This document shows, one piece after another, positions 52,459-62,659 of a stretch of 64,000 bases of DNA (position 1 is the stretch's first letter; every line of letters begins with the position of its first letter). The DNA comes from Tetradesmus obliquus. Taxonomy: Eukaryota > Chlorophyta > Chlorophyceae > Sphaeropleales > Scenedesmaceae. The notes beneath the pieces were generated by a model, which worked only from the letters and a program-made list of their open reading frames with translations, was not told the DNA's origin and made no database searches. Location of the stretch: NCBI GenBank assembly GCA_030272155.1, contig CP126200.1:806001-870000 (forward strand). Reading direction: 5' to 3'. The position numbers were made by a program, and so were the translations under genes.

Positions 52459-54314
52459 AGGCTGGTGGAGAGAGCAGTAAGGAGCCGTCCCCAGCAGCAG
52501 AAGAGGAGGCAGCAGCTGATGACAGCAAGGCAGAAGCAGCAGCGGAGGAGACAGCAGCAGAGGCAGAACAGCCAGCAGAGGCAGAAGAGGCTCCAGCAGC
52601 AGAGGAGGCTCCAGCAGCAAACGAGCCAGCAGCAGAGCCAGAGCCAACAGCATCTGAGCCAGAGCCAGCAGCATCAGATCCAGAGCCGGCAGCAGCAGCA
52701 GAGCCAGAGCCAGCAGCAGCAGAGCCAGAGGCAGCAGCAGCAGCAGAGCCTGAGCCAGCACCAGCACCAGCAGCAGCAGCAGCAGCAGCAGTGCATGTCC
52801 TGCCTCCTGTCAGCCCTCAGGGCCATCCTGAAGAGCTGCTGGACTTTGAAGACAATGATGTAGCAGAGCAGGAGGCCACACCACCCCCTGCAGAGGAGGC
52901 AGCAGCAGCAGCAGCAGATGCCATGGATACTGACGAGCCAGCAACAGCAGCAGCAGCAGCAGCACCCACTCCATCCACTGCAGGCAAGCGGGCAGCAGAG
53001 GAGATGCAGCAGCCTGCTGAGGAGGCAGCAGCAGCAGCAGGCACGCCGCAGGATGGCGAGCAGCAGTCTGCAAAGCGCAGCAAGCGTGCACCCATCCCGC
53101 GCCCTGACCTGGCACTGCCAAGCCGCGAGCCACCTGCTGCTGCTGCTGCTGCTGCTGCTAGTGGCGCGGACAGCGCAGCAGCTGCAGCGGCAGGCTCGCC
53201 TGCACCAGCTGCCACGCCTGCAGCAGCAGCAGCTGCTGGCAACGATGCAGCAGCAGCAGCAGCAGACACACCTGCTTCAGCTGCCAGCGCTGGCGGCAGC
53301 GAGTACAAGCGCAGGCATGCACCCATCCCAGTGCCTCCTGCTCGCAGCGCCAGCCGGGAGCTTCCACGCCAGGCCAGCGGCAGCACCACTGCTGCTGCTG
53401 CTGCCACACCTGGCGCTGCTGCTGCTGCTGCCGAGCCTGCTGAGCTCACCCCAGAGCAGGAGCAGGCCATTGCTGCTGCTGTTGCTGCTGCCGGCGATCT
53501 GCCCGAGGGGGCCACAGCTGCGCTGCGCATCACCGGCCTGAAGCGGCCGCTGCAGCCGGCCGCACTGCGGCTAAAGCTGTTTGAGACAGGGATTGTGGTA
53601 GGCATGCAGCTCACAAAGATGAAGGACCGGGCCTGGGTGCTGTTCAAGGAGCCTGCACATGCACACGCTACGCGGCAGGCGCTGCAGGGAGTGATGTGGC
53701 CTGAGGGCAACAAGAGCAAGCTTGCACTGCAGTTCATCCCTGCAGAGCTTGCGCAGTATGCGATTGAGAATGAAGTGCAGCAGGAGCCGCCGGCAGCAGC
53801 TGTGGCGCGGCTGCTGCGGCAGGCCAGCGGCAGCAAAGATCAGCAAGGCGGCAGCAAGGAGGATGCAGAGGATGCGGAGGGCGATGCAGCAGCAGCAGCA
53901 GCGAACGGCGGCGTGCCGGCAGCAGTAGCAGCAGATGGTGCGAAGGCGGGTGGCGTGCGGGGCCGCGGCTCAGTGCAGGCTGCTGTGGCAGCGGCGGCTG
54001 CTGCAGTGCAGCAGGAGCCGCATGCGCCGCAGCAGCAGAAGCGCAAGGCGGCGCAGCAGCAGCAGCAGCAGCCGGAGCCTGAGGCGCCGGTGACACTGGA
54101 TGATCTATTCCGCAAGACAGTAACAAAGCCGCAGCTGTACTACCTGCCGCTGACTGATGAGCAGGTGGCGGCGAAGAAGCAGCGGCAGATTAAGGCAGAC
54201 AGTGCTGCCGCGGGGTCTGGTGGTGGCGCTGCATGTGGTGGTGGCGGCAAGTCTGAGCCAATGGGCACTGCTGTGATGGAGGGCCTGGCTCCCCGCCACA
54301 GCAACAGGCACTGA
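52102..54314 (+). CDS. ACIN1: Acinus-like protein (SAP domain, RRM-like domain, RSB motif)
   Basis: Scaffold of the ASAP/PSAP complexes, with SAP18 and RNPS1 or Pinin, which associate with the exon junction complex and splicing. Two exons with closing phases, 52102-52233 and 52461-54314, give 661 residues. Residues 1-44 form a SAP DNA/RNA-binding domain (KVTERKEELKKRGLPVTGVK). A long Glu/Ala/Pro-rich spacer and a basic KRSKR signal (about 250) follow. An RRM-like fold spans about 394-480 (AALRITGLKRPLQPAALRLK, RAWVLFKEPAHA). The RNPS1-SAP18 binding motif reads TLDDLFRKTVTKPQLYYLPL (about 588-610). Order and spacing match animal and plant Acinus. The single intron ends in a 15-unit CTG run directly at the acceptor. 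Confidence 0.9.
52414..52460 (+). repeat. (CTG)15 forming the Acinus 3' splice site
   Basis: A CTG run passes straight into CTGCAG|GCT, so the microsatellite itself serves as the pyrimidine tract of the only intron. Confidence 0.9.
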
Positions 54315-54690
54315 GCGTGTAGAAGAGGTGCTGTTTTGTGTACAGCAGCAAGCATGCAGCTGCGCAGCAGAGATGCAGCTGCAGCTGACTGGCTGCACGG
54401 AGGTTGGTGTTGCAGCATAGCGTTGTTGATCATGGTCATGGGTTCAGTTGCTGGCATGAGTACTGCTGGGATGGAGGGCCTGGCGCCCCACCACACCAAA
54501 CAGGCACTGGGCATGTGGAAGGGGTGGTTGTTTGTATGAAGCGGTAGGCATGATACTGCGCAGCAGAAATGCAGCACCCCACCACACCAACAGGCACTGA
54601 GCGTGTAGAACAGGTGCTCGTTGGTGCACAGCAGCACGCATGCAGCTGGGCAGCAGAGATGCTGCAGCTTGGTGGCAGCATGAAGGTTGG
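54264..54690 (+). repeat. Three-copy repeat of the Acinus stop region and 3' UTR
   Basis: The segment with EGLAPRHSNRH, the stop and about 90 bases of 3' flank is repeated at about 54455-54560 and 54575-54690 with drift. Shared words are CAACAGGCACTGAGCGTGTAG and GCAGCAGAGATGC. Later copies no longer join any frame. Confidence 0.88.
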
Positions 54691-55522
54691 TGTTGCATGC
54701 GGGGTGTGTACTGGGTGTGTTGCTGTTCCGGGTATGCATGCACTGCAGATCTGGCAGATATGTTGTTGATCGTGATCGTGGGCCGCCCACGGCTGTGGCG
54801 CTGGCGTGAGCAGTACTCCGTGGCACAGCGTGTGTCAGTCATTGGCACTGGCCACCGTCGTCCTGCTTACAGTTCTGGGGCGTCGTTTACCATCACGTGG
54901 TATGCCATACATGATGTTCTGCTGTCCAGCTGTGCACGTACACTGCGCAGTACTGCACTCCTAGTGAGTGACGCCCGCGGTGCCTGGATCAATGCGCCCA
55001 CACAGTCAGACGGCTCGGGTAAGGTGTGGGATGGCGTCTTTGTCCGCCTTATGACCGTCACACGGTGTGACTCACACCTGTCCTTGCAGCAACACCTTGC
55101 CATGAACCAGACCTCTGCGTCAGTGACGTGTCGTTAGGTGGGGCTGTACAGTACGATGTTCTTTTGTGGTAACAGTTATTATCAGTTTCATTGCTCTGCT
55201 AAATTCGCTTCGCTTCCTGCTTCATAGCTCCAAGCGTACGTGCAACGAAGCCCGGGCCCCCTCGCACTTAAGGCAGGGTACGACGCCATCCAGAACATCC
55301 TCCCGTCAGATTCACATATTAGAGCAAGTTTCTGGTTAACAGTGTTGCTTGATCCGCATCTGAGCTGCTGCGGTGCGGCTTGGTGGCGTCCACAGTACGC
55401 CCATAAGAGGGTGCTGCCAGCAGCACGGCTACCCTGACGCCCCTGAAGCGTTCCAGCAGAGCCGCACGGTATCGAAGGCTCGACAAACCGGTCTGGTAGC
55501 CATAATCTAGCAGGAAACAAGC
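54691..55522. other. Intergenic region with an orphan open segment
   Basis: The stretch 54780-55137 is repeat-free and open on the plus strand (VSVIGTGHRRPAYSSGASF) to a stop at 55135-55137. No domain is recognised and no start or splice link is evident. It may be 3' flank or a gene remnant. Confidence 0.35.
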
Positions 55523-57607
55523 ATGAGCCGAGTCTCCAGGGCACTGGCTAATCTGCCAGGGCAGCCTGTGCTGCTGAATGATGTTGATGAAGATCCAGCA
55601 GCAGTGATAGGAGCCCCAAGAGCCAGAGTAATTGTACGCTGGCTGGTGGCTGTGGCTCTTGTTGCGCTGCTGTTTGGCCTTGTGGGCTGGTCGTACGCCA
55701 CTTCTTCGGAGCTGTCTAGTGGCATACAGGTGGAGCGCACCTACCAGCCAACAATGAAGAACATCCAGGACTGGGAGCGGGACAACAACACGTTCACATG
55801 TGAGACAACATGCATAATGAGCTGCAGAGCCATATAGTGTGTACACGGCACCGTGCACCGCATGCATGCTAGGCTGCAGTGGCGGCCGCAAGGGGCGGCC
55901 AGCCAGCCAGCAGCGCTCGCTGTGCCTTCTGCTGCAGTGAAGCGCTGTCACGTGAGCTGAGCGCTACTGTGCAATTGGGCGCTAGCGGTGGTTCTGTGAA
56001 TGCTGCTAGTCAAGCTGCTGAAGAAGCAGCGGGTACAGAGCTGCAGGAAAAAGGGACCAGACAGCTGTGCCTTGTGCTGCAGTGAAGGGCGGTGCCATTG
56101 GCGCCGTTGCTATGGCTTGAGTGGTGATGCGTAGGTGATGAGGCAGCAGAACATCAGCGGGCAGGGGTATGGATTTTGGGCTGAGCGTGTGATGCTGTGC
56201 AGCACTTTTGAAATGTGCTCACCTCTACGTGATGCTTTACATGAACCTAGTCAGGCTGCAGCTGCACCGTTTGAAAGGAGCTGCTGCGTCACCAGCCGCA
56301 ACATCCCGCGTGCTGATTGCATCTCTGCTGCCTGTGCTGCCTTCGCAGGCCCCTGCACCAGCATGCGCAACACAGTGGAGTGGGCTGCCATCATCCCACA
56401 AAATATCTGGCAGCAATTTGACGACATGACTGCCCCGCAGGGGCCAGTCGGCACTCCCAAATACAACAGCTTTTGTGTATCACACGTACACCTTGGCGGC
56501 AGCAAACCAGGCTGCAGGCTGGTGCAGCATGCAGGCCTCAACATACCCGATTATGGGAACATGAATCTGGCACCTACGCCCCGACGGCGTGGGTATGGGT
56601 ACCAACCGGCCCGGGATGATTTCACTCTGCGGGAAAGGCTGGTGCAGCGGTATCCAGGCAGCACGCTGCAGGCGCCCGCATGCCGTGCGATAGCGGCAAA
56701 CCTGATGCGGCTGAACCGCACGGGGCTGCAGGCGTCACACTTGCTGAGTCAGCTGGGGCTGAACATCACCGTGCACAACGCCATGAATGGTGAGTGCCTA
56801 TCTCTGTGCTGCTGCAGTACGTTGCATTTGGACGTCAAACATTGTATGCGACCCCAGGAAACAAAGTAACTAGTCAGCAAGTCAGTGCTTCGCTCCATGG
56901 CTGCATATGCATGGTTGCATGCCTTCACGCACCTCGCAGGCAGTGTCAACTGCCCAGCAGCACTGACGGCTTGCAAGGTGACAGCATGGCTGCAGCATCG
57001 CCCTGCCTGTTGAACAGCGGTGTTGGTGCTGTACACAATGGACACTCACGCTAGCGCAGCGCTATGCCATCATGATGGGTGTAACCAAACTGCACAGCCT
57101 GCCCTCGGGGTGCTGCTGCTGTCCTGCAAACGAACACCGCCAGTTGCTTGCAATTGCCTGTCATCTGTGCTGCAGACACGATGTACCGCACAGCAGCGCA
57201 TGTGCAGTCCAGTCATGACGCTATGGAGCCTGGAGGTGGCTCTAGATATGGTCAACCCCAGCTGGAACGGCTTCTACAGCAGCAGGGGTGACACGGGCGA
57301 TAAATGCGCAGTCAACAACACTTGCGCCAGCGAGGACTGCCTGCTACGCTGGTTTTCGGACCATATCAGCAGCATTGCACCGAACTACACGGCTTTCTTC
57401 GAGTCCTGCAAGCCAGACTTTTGTGATGTGGTGTCTAGGAAGTCTCTTGTGACGAAGGTGGTGGGCTTTTTGTCGACGCTAGGTGGGCTGTGGGGCCCGC
57501 TGTACATGGGGGCGGTGCTGCTGTGGCTGGCGCTGGCAAAGATGCCGTGGCTGGCAGCGCCAGGTGGACATGAGGCACCAGATGTGGGGACAGCTGCGTG
57601 CAAGTAA
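55523..57607 (+). CDS. Unidentified membrane protein with two helices and a Cys-rich lumenal/extracellular loop
   Basis: Family not recognised. Exons 55523-55799 and 56349-56789 join in phase. A last exon, 57176-57607, is clearly coding, but one linking exon between 56790 and 57175 is unresolved (57055-57078 is a candidate). A short cytoplasmic N-terminus leads into a helix (RWLVAVALVALLFGLVGWSY, about 39-58). A large loop follows with scattered Cys (FTCPCTSMRNTVEWAAIIP, CAVNNTCASEDCLLRW) and possible N-glycosylation sites (NNTF, NNTC, NYTA). The end has ESCKPDFCDVV, then a second helix region (GGLWGPLYMGAVLLWLALA). Two helices flanking a Cys-rich loop recall channel-like or receptor-like proteins, but nothing specific can be claimed. 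Confidence 0.6.
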
Positions 57608-57750
57608 CACCTGCTCAACTGGTTGTGGTCATCATCATCAAGCCGTAGCACCAACTGGGTGTGGTGTGGGTTTAAACTGAATCTGTGGCGTAGCCACGGC
57701 TGCAAGTAGCCATTACAGCTTTGGCAGCTAATGCGAGACCTGCAACAAAT

Positions 57751-57755
57751 TGTAA
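57751..57755 (+). terminator. Candidate TGTAA polyadenylation signal
   Basis: Lies 144 bases after the stop at 57607, just before a 29-base C run; position is plausible for a chlorophycean 3' end. Confidence 0.4.
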
Positions 57756-57765
57756 CCGCTGCTCG

Positions 57766-57794
57766 CCCCCCCCCCCCCCCCCCCCCCCCCCCCC
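57766..57794 (+). repeat. C29 homopolymer
   Basis: Uninterrupted cytosine run about 160 bases after the stop of the membrane protein gene. Length is likely to vary between reads or clones. Confidence 0.95.
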
Positions 57795-59270
57795 GAAGGT
57801 CCCCTCTGGGACCTGACTCTGGCAGTCCCAATGTATCTTGCGTCCAAGCAGAGAACAGTTACTCGAAACCTATGGTTGTGTTCAAGTTACCTTTGAATCA
57901 TTTTCTTCAATCTAAAGGCAATAGCTAGTTGCGAAATTTAGAACATTGCTGGCATTCGAGGGTGTAAGCATGGCATTTGTGTGCTGGCATCCGAGGGTGT
58001 ACTACACTTGGTACTACTTGAAGCATTTGTGTGTTGACAGGGTTCCACTGCCCTTGCCACTGTTACGAATGCACGCTGTGCTCGCTGGCAAGCACCTTGA
58101 AAGAGATAACGACCGTTCATAACATATGCTACAAACAGCTCTGCATGAGGGCTGCACAGATGCTGTACACACCACTGCCTGCTGCTGCCGCTGGCTGGTG
58201 GCACACCCGCTGCATGCCAACACCCCGGCTGGCAAACTCCCCAAACCCCTACAAGTTTCTGTTTGCTGCCAATGTTCGACAGGCGTTGGCAATCACCCCG
58301 TGCTAGCAGCCAACAACAAATTCAGCAGGAGTTTCACGACCAGCACTGCGAGCGCACAGCAGCAGCAGCAGGTTAAAGGATGCGCACAGCAGGAAAGATG
58401 GTGCCACATACTGTTGTTGATAAAGCACGTGCTGCTGCTTCAGCAGCAGCGCACAGTGGTTACTGGGTATGTAACACTGGTGCACCATGCGCTGCTCTCA
58501 GCCATGCCGTCTGCAGCTGCTTCAAGCGCCGGAGACAAGGCATAAATGGCACATCTACACACTTTGGGCGTGCAGGCAGCGCCTGGAACCTTCTGTATTA
58601 GGCAAGGCGGATTGGTCATTGGTTAAGTTCCTCATCTCACATCTGTTGTGGCCTGAGCATGGCTCAAACTATTTTTGTTTACCTCCTGATGCTCTGTAAA
58701 GAACAGCAGACCAGCTGCAAAGATTCGCATAGGTGACAAGGGCAGTTTTTCTCCCGGACAGGGTCCCGGACCCAAAGGCCTGCCTTCGGTGGACTTTCGG
58801 GATCCTGAATCCCTCACTTGCTTTACTGTGTCGGCGCGTCGTCGCATCCCATTAAGCAAAGCCCACGCACGCTGGTCGTTCTTCACATGTACCATTCTCC
58901 CATTGCGGCAAGACATCGGCTTGGCTTGTGTCGAGAAAAAAGCAGTGTTAAATACTTTCAAGGCATTTTGTCTTCACCGGCGAAGCCAGAGCTGCTGGCT
59001 TCACCAGCATCAAGGTGCGTAGCGTGCTCTAGGTGCGATGCAGCAAGAACACCTATACATGCGCTTGCTGGAAGACTCAGCATTAACGACGAAGATGTTG
59101 ACATCCACAGCAGCATCGAGCCTCAAGTGCACCGGCTAGCTGCTTGGCCCTTATGGGGACTGTGATTTGAGCTAATTAGCAGCACAGCAGTGTAAACTGG
59201 ATGCGAGGGGTGATGTTTTGTTGACACGTGTGTCCCTGCATTGCCCGTGTGTGCTGCAGGGGGCAGCACC

Positions 59271-59691
59271 ATGGCTGCAGCAGTGAAGCAGCAGGTTGGG
59301 GCAAATCTTCAGCTGGAACTCCAGACCACTGGGGAGCGAATAAAAATAATGCAACAGCAATTGACGCTTGTTGATGAAAAAGCCAAGGGGTAAGTATTGC
59401 AGGTGTTAGCACAGCTGCATAAGAGAGAAGAAGCGCTCCTGACCGGCATGAAGCAGCAGCAGTGCTGCACAGGTGCGGCTGAATGGCCTACAGCAGACAG
59501 GATGCTGTCTCCTCAGAGCCCCGGTTCTGTACACCAGCCTGTCAACTAGGCGATATGTTCCAAGAGTGACTTTCAAGTACATTATACTAGACCGTGCTGC
59601 TTGCAAGGACGTGGCAGCAACAGCAAGTTGGAGCATGGGCATGCTGGAGGGCTGCTTTTGGCACACAGCCTGATGACCTAGCATTGCAGCT

Positions 59692-59764
<73 letters not shown>

Positions 59765-62659
59765 GGTGCTCAACGCAGTCCTTGCACACTGGTGTATGGG
59801 GCAGGGCATGCTCTGGTGTGCTGCTTGCCCATTTTGTTTGATTATGTGGTATCTCTTATCCACCCTTTGCTGAGTGGTCTGCCTGCTCCTCCTTTCCTGC
59901 AGTTTTTGTGTCACCTCCCTTTTTACTACAGCAGCAGCACCAGCGGCAGCACCAGCACCAGCAGCACCAGCACCACCAGCAGCAGCAGCAGCACCAGCAC
60001 CAGCACCAGCAGCACCAGCACCAGCGCCAGCACTGACAGGTGAGTGCATGTGCTGGCAGCGGCTTACAGCGCATGCCGCTTGCCGGTTTGCGCAGCATTT
60101 GCAATCTGCGTCTGATGCGGCAGTCAGCTCTTGCTGTGAGTTGCATAAGTAAGCAGGAGAACCAGCTGGGAGTCTGCTGAGGGCTTGACGCAATCCAGAG
60201 CATTGTATGTGCACAGCTGTAGCAGTGTTGAGGCAGCCCAGCTTCACCACGCTGGGATTTTGACGCTATCCTTTTCTCTTGCCAATGCATGTGCACAGTA
60301 AGCCGCGATGTCGTCTGCTGTACCTTGACGTTTGACTGCATGCAGAGGCTCAAGGCAGGATCTGTCCTCATGCACATGCGGTGCTCTATCCGCCCACGCT
60401 GCACAGGTTGACTGCTGCTCTAAGTGCGCTGGTACTGCGCTTCAAGCTTGAGTGCAAGGGTGAGTGGTTTTCGCTTCTTTCCGCTTTCAGAGTTTGTTGC
60501 TTGTTTCACTGACTGTTCCTGCAGTAGCACAGTTGCGTACGATCTTCTCAGCACACATGCACACACAAGCATTCACAGGCTTGCATGCTCACTGGGCTGG
60601 AGACTTTTGGCCTCTGATAACCACAGCAATGGACACTGCAGCCTGTTGTCATTGTTTGTGATCTTTGCTTCGCTTTCGGCTTTGCCGTCAGGTGTCCCAC
60701 GATGGTGGGCTATTGAAGCCTGCACCCGCTGCTTGGTTGCAGGTGCATGCGCCCAGCATGAAAAAGACTCGCAGTGGCTGCTAGCAGACTCGACCGGCAA
60801 GCATCACCAGGACTGATTCCTGCAATTGACAGCTCACAACGCAAAGTAGCGGTGTGGTCGCTGCTTCTGCACCTGGTGTGCCTGGCTCATGTGATGATCT
60901 CCAAGGCCGTCATGATGTGGACCTGGCGCGCGGCTGGTGCTGCTGCTGGCAGTACCATGGTGGCGTGTTTCATTGAAGTTTTGCAGACTGTGTTGCACAG
61001 GCTGACGCGCCATTGTGTTGAATTGTATCTGCTTGCCAGCCTGTCTTGGTGTTTGGGATGCTAACTGTGCAAACAGGCAGCTGACTGAATCACAAATGGT
61101 GCGCAGAGAAGTTGGAAGGTGCCGGTCAGCAATTGCAGAAGGTCTACCAGCTGCTTGATGGTGTCAACCCTTTGGCACTGCAGCAGATTGTCAAGCTGCA
61201 GTCGCAGCTTTCTGATATCAGCATAAGGTTATGTTACCTGTCAACAGATCAATTATTGTCACAGCTGCCTTTTGATCTGTGCTGTGTAGCACACGTATTA
61301 ATCGTATGCATCCGCACATAGGGATAGTATGTTGGATTGTGATTACTATCGCCTGAACATGGTATCAAGCTATTGATGGGTTGTCTGGCTGTGCATGAAT
61401 GCACCAGCCGCTATGGTGGCAGGAGGGCTGATGGTTAAACATCATGTCCTGCGTGTGGTGCAGGTGTGAAGTCTTTGTCACATTTATTCGTTGTTTCATT
61501 GTGCTGCAACGTCTGTGCAGAGAGACGATGCTTGACGTGATCGGGGCGTTGTCTGGTTGCGCTGGAACATTGTGTGATATGTTGTCCATTGCGGTGAAGG
61601 TGATGCGGTTTGTGTCAGATCATCTGATGATGATGCTTGGAATTCTGGAAGGTTATGCGTGTGTAAGATCATCGCTTGCTTTCCTTGAAAAGGCTTGGGG
61701 TGAGCGTAGTACGTGCAAACATAATGGAGTAGTGCTCCCTCCTGTTGCCGCTTCAGTGGGGCGCGGGGCCGATGGCAGTGATGGGTAACATGATGATGAT
61801 CATTACTTTCATGACTTGTTCTGTGAAAAGTAGGACGCACGACACATGTGGGGGTGTACTCAGCAAACTTTGCTGAGCAAGCAGCATAAATGTGAAATCG
61901 ATATTGCAGCAGTGACATTGACAACATGTGGGGAGATCTGGGCATTGCAGGATTGCGCCGGATGCGTGATCTGCTTTACAGTTCATGCTCTAGGGATGGT
62001 GCTGCTGCCAAGAATGTGACGGCCGCCTTGGTGTGGGGAGGCTGGTATACGGCATATCAGCGATCGCAGTGGACAGGCTTGGGGTTTGCGTACAGTACTA
62101 TCACTCGACGTGCAGTGCTTCCTCCCCCTGGCTGCCAAGGGACTTGGAGGTGTTGGCATTGTTGCAGTGGCTCGTTGGTTGAGCCTGTCATGAGCCTGTC
62201 ATTGGCTCCCAATGGGCGAGGTTACTCTTGCCAACATGTGCCAAAATGTGCCAAAAAATGTGCCAAAATGTGGGCAAAATGTGTGACAAAATGTGTGCCA
62301 AAATGTGGCTGTGATGACCCAGGCGGCATCAAACTGCTTTGTCATCCTGAGCTGGCTTGCTGACCTGGCTTGTGCCGGCCGGCATTGGGCCGCACCGTGT
62401 CTGCTCTGTGCATTCTGCTCTGGCACAGATGCCACCTCAGGGTGCTGCCTGGCTGTGCTGCCAGCTTGAGGTCCGGAGGACTGGCAATGATTGGAACTTG
62501 ATGCAGCATAGGCACTTCCCTTGGAATGCTCTCTGTCCGATTGTAAAATTTAAAGAGCATCACATGGCCGCCTATCTTACTGTGGCCCCAATGGCACTTT
62601 CCCTGCTGATGATCCCGCTGTTGAACAAGTCCGGCGCACAGCAGCAGTTTACGGCTTAG
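59271..62659 (+). CDS. Possible exons of an unidentified gene (model incomplete)
   Basis: Several plus-strand segments look coding but I could not join them reliably. 59271-59389 starts with ATG and reads as a coiled coil (QLELQTTGERIKIMQQQLT). About 60836-61064 contains a hydrophobic stretch (VAVWSLLLHLVCLAHVMISK). About 61109-61226 is a second coiled coil (KVYQLLDGVNPLALQQIVKL). About 61519-61700 is hydrophobic (VMRFVSDHLMMMLGILEGY). About 61915-62060 reads DNMWGDLGIAGLRRMRDLLY. A CAA run at 59695-59764 and Ala/Pro-rich repeats at 59935-60033 interrupt the locus. Together they suggest a membrane-associated coiled-coil protein, but this could be more than one gene or a decaying one. Confidence 0.35.
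59695..59764 (+). repeat. (CAA)23 microsatellite
   Basis: Pure trinucleotide run, unlike the CAG type that dominates the window. Confidence 0.95.
62230..62308 (+). repeat. Short minisatellite of CCAAAATGTG-type units
   Basis: About seven units of 10 to 13 bases with small length changes, located beyond the last weak coding segment. Confidence 0.85.

Larger units (their letters stand above)
57608..59270. other. Intergenic region
   Basis: Apart from the polyadenylation candidate and the C29 run, I see no domain, repeat array or RNA gene. It separates the membrane protein from weak coding signals beginning at 59271. Confidence 0.45.

Noticed and set aside
52817-53836. 339-codon minus-strand open frame opposite Acinus
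   Set aside because: It is a shadow of the Ala/Glu-rich coding strand; the plus strand carries SAP, RRM-like and RSB motifs.
59390-59402. Intron GTAAGTATTGCAG joining two coiled-coil pieces
   Set aside because: Thirteen bases is far too short for a spliceosomal intron; the apparent donor and acceptor cannot pair.
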